Of a stretch of 64,000 nt of DNA, positions 31,560-43,602 are shown in pieces. The notes below the pieces were generated by a model that was not told where the DNA came from, did not search any database, and saw nothing but the letters and a program-made list of their open reading frames with translations. The position numbers and the translations under genes are program-made. The first letter of the stretch is position 1. The number at the start of each line of letters is the position of its first letter. The DNA is from Schistocerca nitens (taxonomy: Eukaryota > Arthropoda > Insecta > Orthoptera > Acrididae), in NCBI RefSeq assembly GCF_023898315.1, contig NC_064618.1, positions 181,961,548-182,025,547 on the forward strand, in the 5' to 3' direction.

Positions 31560-34335
31560 GCAATCTTTACATCACGTTGAAGTCTTGTCTTATCTGGCTG
31601 AATATTTGTGCAGCCTTTTCTATATCATTACAAGTAACTGCTTTAAATGGGGTTACTACTAATATTATCTATCTGATCATTAATATACGACATAAACAGC
31701 TTTGAGTCCCAACACACTTCCCTAGGGGACACCTGAAGTTAGAAACAACATTTGTCAATAATTCTTCTTTGAGGATGTCATGCCGTCTCTTTCCAATTTT
31801 TAGTTTGTCTCCTACATGAGTGCCTGGGCACTAACTTCAGTGTTATTGACAGCTTTTATTTATGACAAAATATTTTATTGGTTTTGTGAGAGCTCTTTCA
31901 ATAAGATGTTGCATTTTTGACAATTAGACAGGTTTCATTTTAGCCATTTTCTACCTTTATTCAAATGCTTGGTTTTGCTCCCATTATACAGTTGTTGCTG
32001 ACACTGAAGTGTTATTACTCAGTGGATGAAGTCATGCAGGACAAACTTGGAAATTTGAGCTGGATACAATGTGTTACATATTCCAAGAAATATCGTAATA
32101 GTGTTGTTATTTATTGTAGTGCTATTATTTATTAATGTAAGAATCATTGTAACTGTGTTGTAGATTTTTGACCTGACCCCTGTACGCAAACCAAATGGAG
32201 TGCAAATGTACGTCATGAGATGAATGAAATGCAATTCACAATTTCTTGGAGGTTTCTTTGTAGAGACTTTATGCCATGGTGGGTCCTTCTTGTCATGAAC
32301 TTTTATATTAGATGCAAATGTATCCAGCACTTGGTCAACTACTCTTCTAAACTTCAGCCACAGTTCCTGGGTATGCTCCTGCCCACAGATGTGTGTTCAA
32401 AGGCTTCTTATTGAGGTATGACACAATTGCCTCTTTATGTGGAACATGTAAATCTTTCCTTCTCATCCAATATGGTAAGTCTGCCTTGACCTGCAGTTCT
32501 GGGTCACCTTCCCAAAATCTACCCCTTCTCCTATACCTCTCCAGTCCTTTTGTTTCACCCTTCTGTCTTCCCCTTCAACCCTTCTGCCTGAAGGAGCCGC
32601 TGGCTCCAAAAGCTTGCCAATCCCAACAGTCTTCTATGTGTGTGTTCTGCCACCACTTGGTGAGTAGACTTTTTATCTATCTAACTCAATAATTTTATCA
32701 ATAATTGTTTTCATTGTTATATTTCCAATTATTTCCGTTGATCTTTGTGCCCTGTTAATCATTGTAGCTACAATGCATAATGGCCACTAATACCAATTTA
32801 TGTGGGCATTCTGAAAAGAGCTATGTGCATTTGTTGTCATTAAATCCAATATATTTCTGCCATGAATGGGCTTCAGAAGTATCTGTTCTATGTAGTTTCC
32901 ACAGCATTTAGTATTGTTTTGCTGTGTGTATTGTTATGCACGCCACGTACAGAAGTGTAGTTACCACTATTTATTGTACTATTATTAAAGTCTCCTCCAG
33001 TGGTGAAATTATGGTATTAGTGAACTTAGCTTTTTTTTGTAAAGGTTTTGGTTACTTGTGGAGAAGAATGTGATGGTCGGTAGAAGGATCCAGTTTTATG
33101 CCCAACCTTGATGTGAAATCGTGCCCAAACAATCTCACATTGAACTTTAATTTCTGTCTCTGTCTGTCTTTCAGTTGCGCATCTAGTTAGACAGATGCAT
33201 CATATTTATTTCCCTTTAGTTTAGCCTTTTGACATACAGTTTGATTCAAATTTCACTGCTAATGATATTTGGTTTCAACCAGCTTTATGTACATGGTATT
33301 ATCTGAGCTTCAATGCACTTTGCTGCTAATGCTTTGGCACTTGAGCACCAAGATTTTAATAGTCTTTTGTATCTTTTCTTTGTATCATAAAGTAATACAT
33401 CACAGTCTCATAAAGTTATCATCATCTGGACCCAGTTGTCAACCCATTGTGGAAGTCTAGGAGGTGCAGCCTAGTTTGCCAGAGAATCTTCAAAGTCTCC
33501 AGTACAAGCCTTCGACTTAATGCAGAACCAGAGTACCACCATCAGTTATGGGGTCAGTGCTGCAAGTATTAATTTTTGTTGAAATTTTGTGGACGAAGTT
33601 TGAGCTTGTAGCCCAGATGACAGGCCTCATGTGTTTCATTGCATGCCACAATCTGCAGTCAGTTGCACTATGTTCCCGCAGTAGCGCATCTTAAAGTTGT
33701 TGAATGTGGCCTACAACTATGAACTCAATGCACAAACAGATCCTCCTCATCCCTTGGTGCCATTTCTGCAAAGGGTGCTATTACTTGCTATTTGTTCGAA
33801 CTGCCAATATTCAATAGAACCTTCCACTTTTGCATTTGCTTCCCCATGACATGTCAGCAGGTCTCCCAACAGTCAAAGTGTATCTCAGTTTCAGTGAAAG
33901 ATAATGCCTCAAACTTCTTGTTTAGGGATGGATATACACCCTCGCTTCTTCCTGATTTCGCCTCTTACGTATGCCTCTCACAGTTAAGTGGATGAGTGGT
34001 GATATGTCGTCCACTTCTGGTAGAGAAGACAGTATCTGCAGGATAGGACATTACTTGAGGTACCTTTGATGTCTGCTCGTTAGCCCTCCCAACACATCCA
34101 TTCACAGCAGCTTCCATTGTGCGATATGTGGCGAAGACTTGCAGTAGTGTATTGGCGACTTCCAGCTCGTCCTGTAATTGATAACAGCATTCACAGTGGA
34201 GCATCATTGTGGCTGATGCATTGTTTTATGAAACTGTAAGCAAATAACTTTCATCTGCACTTGCTGATCCTCTCTTAATGTCTGAAATTGGTAAGCCACA
34301 GAGGTTGCAAATTCAACAGAGCCTTGTTATGACTA
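31560..34335 (-). pseudogene. Antisense CR1-like LINE relic (RT, EN and ORF1 pieces)
   Basis: Antisense pieces include a GVP motif-like segment (reverse complement of 'cctaggggacacctgaagtt', near 31715-31735) from RT and a GDF-like segment from the endonuclease (antisense of 'aaagtctcctcc', about 32987). A 34165-33965 stretch (VFATYRTMEAAVNGCVGRAN) is similar in position to ORF1. Decay is severe and no frame exceeds ~100 codons. Assignment is by word similarity to the better copies at 41-47 kb. Confidence 0.55.
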
Positions 34336-34416
34336 GAGACAAACTAGTGATAAAGTTTTCTGATTCCTTGAAGCTGTCTGGAACATTTTGCCAAGGCTAT
34401 GCTCACGCACGCAAGC

Positions 34417-34436
34417 GCGCGCGCGCGCGCGCGCGC

Positions 34437-34474
<38 letters not shown>
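34417..34474. repeat. (CG)n(CA)n compound microsatellite
   Basis: About ten GC units followed by about seventeen CA units. The alternating purine-pyrimidine run is a classic Z-DNA-prone sequence. Confidence 0.96.
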
Positions 34475-34475
<1 letters not shown>

Positions 34476-34833
34476 AAAAACTCAAGATATTTTTGATACA
34501 TGCAGACAATATACACTCCCATTGAAAAGGACAACTAAAGTATGACAGTATGATAGTTATACTATATTGCAAAGCCAGATTTCCTACAAAATACATTATC
34601 CCTGACACATGTAACGTTAATTCATGTCTTGATTTTTATAGCTCATGTTCATTTTCTTCCAAAATTGTATCATCTGCCTACAAAAGGATATTAACTTATT
34701 TATTTCTATTAATCCGTATACCCATATTTACTCCCTGTTTCCAGTTTTTAATAAAATCATTTATGCATAACCAGGTGACATGCTGCAGCTTTGTTTGTAT
34801 CATTTATTGGTTGTGATTTCTTCAGTTTTGTAA

Positions 34834-35250
34834 TTACCAACATCGGTTTTTTTTTGTGGTCATGTATAAGCTATTTATAACTTCAGTAAGATGTCTAGGA
34901 TATCCACCTTCAATCACTATCTGCCATAGTTTCTTTCTGTTCACACTGTTAAAAGCCTTTTCAAAGTCAATAAAAACTGTATGTCTCTCCAAGTTTAATT
35001 CTTGTCGTTTCTCTAAAATTCTTGTTGTGGTAAATACGTTATGACTGCATGAATGGCCTTCCTGGAATTCACGTTCTTCTGATAGGAGAGTCTCTGTTAC
35101 GATTTTTAAACAATTGATTATTTTTGAAAATGTTTTGAAGGCTGAGCATAGGAGGCTAATTCTTCTTAAAACTTGGCCTAAAAAAAAATTGCAAAAATAA
35201 TCAATAATAGTAGAACTGATGCTATAGCATGAAATAAAGTTTTGCAGCAA
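34834..35250 (-). pseudogene. Antisense RTE-like reverse transcriptase fragment (second RTE family)
   Basis: A 138-codon antisense frame with EREFQEGHSCSHNVFTT (the QFGFR-region equivalent), then HTVFIDFEKAFNSVNRKKLW (motif with the first catalytic Asp) and a following NSLYMTT helix. It is too different from the intact LINE to be the same family. The ADD motif and the endonuclease are absent. Dead fragment in intron 4. Confidence 0.8.
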
Positions 35251-35695
35251 TCAACACAATAAGTACGCAGTACCACAACACAACTACAAATTTTGGCAAA
35301 TAAAGTATAAATTGTATGTAAATTCTTAGGGTATAGGATATCGGAGTGAATTTGAGATGTGTGATGTAACTTGGAAACGTAGTAAATTATTAAGCTCTAA
35401 TTTTTTAATCAGTGACCTCTGATACCACAATAGGTTTCAATTACCTTCATTGCCCCACAGAACTGTATAGTTACAAGTATCCAGAATGTCTTCAGAATGG
35501 TGGTAATCTAGTGCACATTCTAAATTGCATGTTATGACCTACAATATTTCCAATATGCCTGAAGAGGACCAAAGTACTCTTGCGTCATTACCAGGAAAGT
35601 ACAACAGCCAACCTATATGCTATTCGATGTTTTTTTATTTTGCCAGCAATTAAAATAATTACTTTGAAACAGATTATAAAATAAATAAAATGAAA
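35251..35695. other. Intron 4 sequence, no gene seen
   Basis: AT-rich, no recognised element. Confidence 0.5.
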
Positions 35696-35696
35696 C

Positions 35697-37345
35697 AATA
35701 CGAGAGAAGGAAAGTTGCTACTCACCATATAGCGGAGATGCTGAGTCGCGATACGCACAATAAAAAGATTCACACAATCATAGCTTTGGGCCATTAAGGC
35801 CTCTGTCAGCAGTAGACATGCACACACACGCACACACTCAAGCAAGCGCAACTTGCACACGTCTGTAGTCTGAGAGCTGAAACTACACTGCGAGCAGCAG
35901 CACCAGCGCATGATGGGAGTGACGACTGGGTGGGGGTAAGGAGGAGGCTGGGGCGGGGAGGGGGAGGAATAGTATGGTGAGACTGGAAGACAGTGAAGGG
36001 TTACAGTTTAGATGGACAGGAGAGATGGTGCGGAGGGGGAGGGGGTAGGTAGCGGAAAGGAGAGAAATAAAAATAAATTAAAAGACTGGGTGTGGAAGTG
36101 AAATGATGGCTGTGTAGTGCTGGAATGGGAACAGGGAGGGGGTTGGATGGGTGAGGACAGTGATTAACAAAGGTTGAGGCCATGAGGGTTACGGGAATGT
36201 AGGATGTATTGCAGGGAAAGTTCCCACCTGCGCAATTCAGTAAAGCTGGTGTTGGTGGGAAGGATCCACATGGCACAGGCTGTGAAGCAGTCATTGAGAT
36301 GAGGGGTATCGTGTTTGACAGCGTGTACAGCTACAGGGTGGTCCACTTATTTTTTTTGGCCACAGCTTGTTGGTGGCTGTTCGTGCGGACAGACAGCTTG
36401 TTGCTTGTCATGCCTACATAGAATGCAGCACAGTGGTTGCAGCTTAGCTTGTAAATCACATGACTGGTTTCACAGGTAGCCCTGCCTTTGACGGGGTAGG
36501 TGATGTTAGTGATCGGACTGGAGTAGGTGGTGGTAGAAGGATGTATGGGACAGGTCTTGCATCTAGGTCTATTACAGGGGTATGAGCCATGAGGTAAGGG
36601 ATTGGGAGCAGGAGTTGTGTAAGGATGGACGAGTATATTGTGTAGGTTTGGTGTACTGTGGAATACAACGGTAGGAGGGGTGGGAAGGATAGTGGGTAGG
36701 ACATTTCTCATTTCAGGGCACGACGAGAAGTAATGGAAACCCTGGAGGAGAATGTAATTCAGTTGCTCCAGTCCCGGATGGTACTGAGTTATGAGGGTAA
36801 TGCTCCTCTGTGGCCGGACTGTGGCATTTTGGGAGGTGGTGGGAGACTGGAAAGATAGGCACGGGAGAGTTATTATTGTACTAGGATGGGAGGATAATTA
36901 TGGTCAGTGAAGGCTTCAGTGAGACCCGCAGTATATTGAGAGAGGGACTGCTCGTCACTGCAGATGGGACGACCACGGGTGGCTAGGCTGTACGGAAGGG
37001 ACTTCTTGGTATGAAACGGGTGGCAGCTGTCGAAGTGGAGGTATTGCTGGTGTTTAGTATGTTTGATATGGACTGAGGTACTGATGTAGCCATCTCTGAT
37101 GTGGCAGTCAACATCTATGAAGGTGGCTTGTTGAGTTGAGTAGGACCAGGTGAAGCAAATGGGGGAGCAGTTGTTGAGGTTCTGGAGGAATGTGAATAAG
37201 GTGTCCTCACCTCCAATCCAGATAGGAAAGATGTTATCAATGAATGTGGACCTGGTGAGGGGTTTAGGATTCTGGGTTTTTAGGAAGGATTCCTCTAGAT
37301 GGCCCATGAATAGGATGGTGCCATGTGGGTGCCAATAGCCATACT
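35697..37345 (-). pseudogene. Antisense Penelope-like element: RT end, GIY-YIG and 3' end
   Basis: Antisense translation gives the second half of a Penelope-like RT at 37300-36873, including [19 protein letters not shown] at the position of the catalytic F/Y-x-DD motif (second Asp now Asn) and TWSYSTQQATFIDVD. Next comes the GIY-YIG endonuclease region at 36711-36331 (RCKTCPIHP, CNHCAAFYVGMTSNKLSVRTNSHQQ), with the Cys cluster and the YVG-T-x-x-x-L-x-R-x-x-x-H core. The 3' terminus ends at about 35697 (ctactcaccatatagcgg). Frames shift between the two domains and a DD residue is lost, so it is dead. It meets the sense copy head-to-head at about 37345. Confidence 0.87.
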
Positions 37346-39663
37346 TTGGATTTGTTTTTACATAGTTTTTCGGACATAATTCTACTTTCTTACTTATTTT
37401 TTCGCATTTTGCTCCTTCTGTCTGCGTCAATACAGAAAATTTTCCTTATCCCTAGCCAGATCCCAGTCCCACGTACTGTTCCTGCATTGTTGCTTGTCTC
37501 ATGAAATCCCCCCTAATGGCCTTACCATCAAATTACCCATCTCTGGTTGCCACCCCTCTTTCCACAATGACCTCCACCTGTTCAGATTCCGCCAAATCTT
37601 AGCCCTCACCAACATAATCCTGCAAAACCATATCAACTAAGCCCAATCCTCCTTGCAGTACCTTCTCTCCATCCGCAAAATTCTCCTGCTATGTAATCCC
37701 AAATTCCTGGAACCCATAACACACATTGACACTCTTGCCGTGCAGGAACTTGAGTAACATGCACAACGCCACCTCAAAAAGCTCTCCATCCTGCTCCCTT
37801 CCTACTCCCGCCTCGGAGTACCACTGTCCACCACTTCTACAACCACCTCCAAACCTCCCCCACGCCCCCTCATAGCTGACCAACCCTGTCTCGCAGACCT
37901 ACTTCACTTACCCCATCCTCCAAAACTCCCTTTCACCACCACACAGAACTCAAAACCTAACAGACCTGCAACTCAGTCATTTACATTTCTTCCAGAAGCC
38001 TTAGTCCCACAGAAATATCAGTCCTTTCCCAAGGCCTCACCTTTTGCCCCACTCCCAAATTCAACCATGCAGGACTAGTTCAAGACCTTCTCTCCTTCTC
38101 CCAGTCCATACAGTGGAAACGCTTTTTCACCACCAACCCGACCAATAAGACTCAACCACAGACCAATATTGAACCTTGGCTAACTCAGTTCACTCCTCCA
38201 TCCAACCTTGATCCACCTCCACTACCTCCAGACCACCCCATGTTAGCTTTCCAGAATTTCTTATCCTTGAACCTTGCCCCACCATCATTCCCGAAATCCC
38301 TCAACATGCATACTAACCTTACATCTGCAGAAAGAACCGCAGTCCACCATCTAAAAACTGATCCCAACCTTATAATCCTACCTGCAGACAAAGGCTCCAC
38401 CACTGTAGTTTTGAACCGCAAGGATTACGTGGCGGAAGGACTCCATTCCCATTCCACCAATCCAGCAGGATCTCCAATCACTACTCAAATCCTTAGGCCC
38501 ATCCCAGAACCTCTCCCCTACCACTCCCCGCACTCCCACCTTCTACATGCTTCCTAAAGTCCATAAACCCAACCACCCAGGATGCCCCATTGTGGCCGGT
38601 TACTGTGCCCCCACTGAGAGAATCTCTGCTCTTGTAGACCAACACCTTCAGCCTATTACCCAGAACCTATCCTCCTATATAAAAGATGCCAACCATTTCC
38701 TCGACCGACTCTCCACAGTTGCATTCCCTTTACCACATAGTACCCTGCTAGTCACTATTGATGCCACCTCCCTGTACACTAACATTCCTAATGCCCATGG
38801 CCGTACTGCTATCGAACACTACCTTTGACGCCCTATGGATTCCAAACCAACAACCTCCTTCCTAGTCGCCATGATCAACTATGTACTCACCCACAATTAC
38901 TTCTCCTTTGAAGGCATTACCTACGAACAAATCCGTGGTAAGGCTATGGGCACCCGTGACGCACCATCCTGTGCTAACCTATTCATGGGCCATCTAGAGG
39001 AATCCTTCCTACAAACCCAGAATCCTAAGCCCCTCACTTGGTTCACATTCATTGATGACATCTTTGCTACCTGGATTGAAGGTGAGGACACCTTATTCAC
39101 ATTCCTGCAGAACCTCAACAACTTCTCCCCCATTTGCTTCACCTGGTCCTACTCAACTCAACAAGCCACTTTCCTAGATGTTGACCTCCACCTCAGAGAT
39201 GGCTACATCAGTACCTTTGTCCATATCAAACATACTAACCACCAGCAATACCTCCACGTCGACAGCTGCCACCTCTCATACCAAGAAGTCCCTACCATAC
39301 AGCCTAGCCACCTGTGGTCGTCCCATCTGCAGTGACGAGCAGTCCCTCTCTAAATATAACGAGGGTCTCACTGAAGCATTCACTGACCATAATTATCCTC
39401 CCATCCTTGTACAAAAATAACTCTCCCATGCCTATCTTTCCAGTCTCCCACCACCTCCCAAAATCCCACAGTCTGGCCACAGAGGAGCATTACCCTTGTA
39501 ACTCAGTACCATCCGGGACCAGAGCAACTGAATTACATTCTCCGCCATTTCCCTGAAATGAGAAATGTCCTACCCACTATCCTTCCCACCCCTCATATTG
39601 TGGTATTCCACCGTCCAACGAACCAACACAATATACTCGTCCATCCTTACACAACCCATGCTC
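37346..39663 (+). pseudogene. Sense Penelope-like element: 5' region and RT, 3'-truncated
   Basis: A 5' leader and N-terminal region are followed by RT pieces: ERTAVHHLKTDPNLIILPADKG (38327-38395), MLPKVHKPNHPG (38547), ATSLYTNIPN (38765), [13 protein letters not shown] and FIDDIFATW (39046-39072) with both catalytic Asp. The RT is distributed over at least three frames (38240-38557, 38547-38828, 38835-39335), and a segment after KDYVAEG is deleted. Homology stops at 39663, within the start of the GIY-YIG region. Penelope-like elements prime at chromosome ends or nicks using their RT and GIY-YIG enzyme; this copy cannot. Confidence 0.88.
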
Positions 39664-41125
39664 TCGAACTATAGCCGTCTTTTTGAGATTATCCGGTACT
39701 GTGCTTCCTCAGTTATGTAGAAAACCAAACACTCGCAAACTATCACTTACATGGTTTTTCTGTATGACACAAAAACATTTGAATAACACAAACTGAATAA
39801 AGGTGTCAACTTGCGCTACAAGCGGCCAAAAGGCGAAACACACTAAATATGGTTTGACAGAGGTGTGAAGACGATTGCAACAAACACAGAACTGCGCATG
39901 CGCTGTAGAGACAGTTTGGAAATGGTTGTGGTTGGTAATGATATATTTATTTGTACGAACCTAGTTATTCGTATCAGTCACCACGCATAGTAGAGATACA
40001 GCACAAATTGTTCAGACTTTTACATGTTTACAGTTTTTAATCTGCTCAGTAGAGCAACCTGGTGTCAAGAAACATAAGCACATGATGTTTGTAAACACTA
40101 CTTGATGGCCAACATCGTGCCAGCATCATTTTACGTCAGCTTTTTTTTCCACAAACATTTTTTCATAAAGGGTGAATCAAGGGAAAAATATAAATACGTT
40201 GATGCAAAATCTGGTGTGAATTAACATTGTGGTCATAGGAAATTTGACGGGAGTGATAAAAATGCTGTAAACGGTGAGAAAATGTTAATTTCAGGAATGT
40301 AAAAGCGGGGTTATACTGTATATGCTAACACAGTGGATTTGGAGAGTGGTTTAATCTTCTCATGACTGATTCATTATGTATAATCTGCTTTCATACCTGA
40401 ATAGTAATGTTGGTGCAAAAACTGCCAGAAGTTATTTGTTTTAACCCTGACGGTTCCATTGTGTGTGTGTTTTTTTTTTTGTTTCCGCTACAGATTTATT
40501 GTTACATATGAATTGATTTTGCTGTTAAACTTGAACTTACTGTCAGTCACTTTTTATTTGTGTACTATCCATTGCTTTGATTTTATGTATGTGATACAAT
40601 GACTTCTAGTTAAATTAGTATCAAAACAAAAAGTGAAGTTCATAGCACTGAAATTCGTTGAAAGTATTGGCATTAATTTGAAATTTGCATGTAATTGGCA
40701 ACACTGAGTGAATAATTTATTCATGAATATTCTGCTGCATGTTAGTTCAAACGGTTGTCATTGTTGCATGAGGGAATGCTATCAGCTCAAAAATGGTATC
40801 TGGTTAGATCCTGTTGTACACAGACATTTCTGTTGGATTCAAATGAGGAGATATCGCTTACCAGCAAATGGGGCCATCACACACAATACACAAATCTTCT
40901 ATTTCTCATTTAGATTATGTTGCACAGCAGCATCGTGATGCAGCAGCAAGACATCCATTTGGACGTGTCATTCCATAACTAGCTTGCATAGATACATTTA
41001 GCAGAAATGGAAAGAAAATCGTAGAGGAAAACATTGAATTGAAAGATAGTCAATCAGGAGCCACTCAAAAGCCAATCAAAATTCCAGCCGAAACAATAAT
41101 ACCCTGTTTGATTTTCAGTTTTTCT
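39664..41125. other. Unassigned intron 4 sequence
   Basis: 39664-40320 has a start (ctctcgaactatagccgtctttttgag) and an end (gcggggttatactgta) that look like a transposon. I could not match the two ends as inverted repeats and found no coding. The remainder is AT-rich intronic DNA. Confidence 0.4.
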
Positions 41126-41129
41126 TTGC

Positions 41130-43440
41130 ATATTTACATCTACTTGGATACTATGCAGGTCATAATTAAGTGTCTGGCAGAGGGTTCATAGAACCACCTT
41201 CACAATAATATAGGATTATTCCAATCTTGAACAGTGTGTGGGGAAATGAACACTTGCACTTTTCTGTGCAAGTTCTGATTTCCCTTATTTTATTATGACG
41301 ATTGTTTCTCCCTATGTAGGTTGGCATCAACAAAATATTTTCGTATTCTGAGGAGAAAGATTGATTGAAATTTCATGAGAAGATTCAGCCGCAGTGAAAA
41401 ACACCATTTTTTTGAATGATATAAATCCCAAATCCTGTATCAGTTCAGTGACACTCTCCACCTTATTTTGTGATGATACAAAGCCTGTTGGTCTTCTTTG
41501 AACTTTGCCGATGTACTCCGTTAATTCTGTCTGGTAAGAATCCCAGACTGCGTAGCAGTACTCCAAAACAAGACACAGACTGACTCTGTCTTTAGTAGAT
41601 CTGTTAAATATTCTAAGTGTTCTGCCAATAAAATGCAGTCTTTGGTTTGTCAACCTGACAATATTTTCTGTGTGTTCTTTCCAATTTAAATTGTTCTTAA
41701 TTGTAATTCCTAGGTATTTAGTTGAATTCACAGCCTTTAGATTTGACTGATTTGTTGTCTAACCGAAATTTAACGGATTCCTTTTAGCACTCATCTGGGT
41801 GACATCACACTTCACATTATTTAGGGTCAATTGCCAATTTTCATATTGGATATATCTTCCAGATCGTTTTGGAATTTTTGATTGATCTCCTGATGAATTT
41901 ACTAGACTATAAATGACAGAATCAACTGCAAACAACCCAAGACAGCTGCTCAGATTGTCTCCTAAATTCTTTATATAGATAAAGAACAGCAGAGGGGATA
42001 TAATACTACTTTGAGGAATGCCAGAAATCACTTCAGTTTTACACTACAACTTTCCGTCAATTAGTATGAACTGTGACCTCTGACAATCACAAATCCGGTC
42101 ACATAACTGAGATGATATTCCATAATGCAATTTGACTATAAGCCACTTCTGTGGTACAGCATCAAAAGTCTTCTAGAAATTTAGAAATATGGAATGAATT
42201 CAAAGTCTCTTGTTAGTAGCACCCAACACTTTGTGTGAGTAGAGAGTGAGTTTTGTTTCACAAGAACAATGTTTTCTAAATCTGTGTTGACTGTGTGTCA
42301 GTAGACAGTTCTCTTAGAGGTATTTCATTATGTTCGAAGACCATACATATTCCAAAATCCTGCTGCATATCGAAGTTAATGATATGGGCTTGTAATTTAG
42401 TGGATTACTCCTACTACCTTTCTTAAATATTACTGTGACGTGTGCAACTTTCCGGTATTTGGGTACAGATCTTTCATCAAGCAAATGATTGTATAAGATT
42501 GTTAAGTATGGAGCTATTGCATCACCATACTCTGAAGGGAACCTAATTGTTAGAGTGTCTGGAACGGAAGACTTGCTTTCATTAACTGAATTAAGTTGCT
42601 TCACTACTCTGAGGCCATCTGCTTCCAAGTTACTGATGTTGGCAACTGTTCTTGATTCAAATTCTGCAATATTTTCTTCTTCTATGCTGAAGGAATTTCG
42701 GAGGGCTGTGTTTAGCAACTCTGCTTTGGCAGCACTGTTGTTGATAGTATTTCCATTGCTACCATACAGAGAAGTGCATTGATTGTGTCTTGCACTAGCA
42801 TACTTTACATATGGCCAGAATCTCTTCGGATTTTCTGCTAGGTTTCGAGACAGTTTCGTTGTGGAAACTATTATAAGCATCTCACATTGAAGTCCGCGCT
42901 ACAATTTGAGCTTCTGTAAAAGATCGCTTGTTTTGGAGATTTTCCATATGTTTAAGTTTCTCATGCATTTTTCATTGTTTCTGCAACAGTGTTGTGATCT
43001 GTTTTTTGTACCAAGGGGCATCAGCTCTTATTTCGTGTAAATCTCTCAGTTGCTGTCGAAACTTTCTTTGAACGCGAGCCACATATGGTGTGTGTATTTT
43101 TTGTTTGTTATTGGAGGATTTGAAGGTTACAGTATTCCCAACCCTGTGTTCACTAATCCCTGTATGTGGTTTGATGCTTGTTATTAGCTCAGGATAATTT
43201 GTTGCGAAGAGATCAAGTGTGTTCTCACAACTTTTTACTAGTCACATGGATTCATGAACTAACTGCTCAAAATAATGTTCAGAGTATGCGTTCAGCACAA
43301 ATTCTGGTGGTGATACTGCTTACCTCTGAATTTAAACATGTGTTTTCACCAACATATTGTAGCTAAATTGAAGTAATCATCGACTATAATTGTGTGAGTG
43401 CTGTTCATGTTTGAAATTAAACTCAAGTTTTCTTTGAACC
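41130..43440 (-). pseudogene. Antisense CR1-like LINE, 5'-truncated
   Basis: Antisense, in order from high coordinates: the end of the endonuclease (ENTLDLFATNYPELI near 43200), then the ORF2 linker and an RT start (NPLNYKPISLTSICSRILEYV, 42440-42335). Then SGIPQSSIISPLLFFIYIKNLG (42025-41960), a FA-D-S position where ADD is expected (catalytic pair lost), and the thumb region (KYLGITIKNNLNWKEH, CYAVWDSYQTELTEYI). The 3' end carries the 'catctacttgg' type tail at 41140. Several frameshifts. Dead. Confidence 0.85.
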
Positions 43441-43484
43441 TTTCAGCAATTTTTTCGTCTTGAGTTGGGAGGTCAGTAAATGGA

Positions 43485-43602
43485 TCATATGTCTGCTTGT
43501 GTCTGTATATATGCGTGTGTGCGTGCGTGCGTGCGAGTGTATACCTGTCCCTTTTTTCCCCTAAGGTAAGTCTTTCCGCTCCTGGGATTGGAATGACTCC
43601 TT
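43485..43602 (+). repeat. Left half of a repeat interrupted by a CR1-like LINE
   Basis: tctgcttgtgtctgtatat, a (GTGC)n-like run, then cctaaggtaagtctttccgctcctgggattggaatgactcctta. I remember this string continuing directly into 'ccctctccc-ttaaaaccca' in other locust copies. In this window that continuation is found only at 46484, on the far side of the LINE. Confidence 0.6.

Noticed and set aside
34417-34474. CRISPR-like or satellite array
   Set aside because: Simple dinucleotide microsatellite; no spacer-repeat structure exists anywhere in the window and the DNA is eukaryotic.
36001-36294. Proline/serine-rich antisense frame
   Set aside because: Lies in the non-coding 3' terminus of the Penelope-like element; low-complexity translation.
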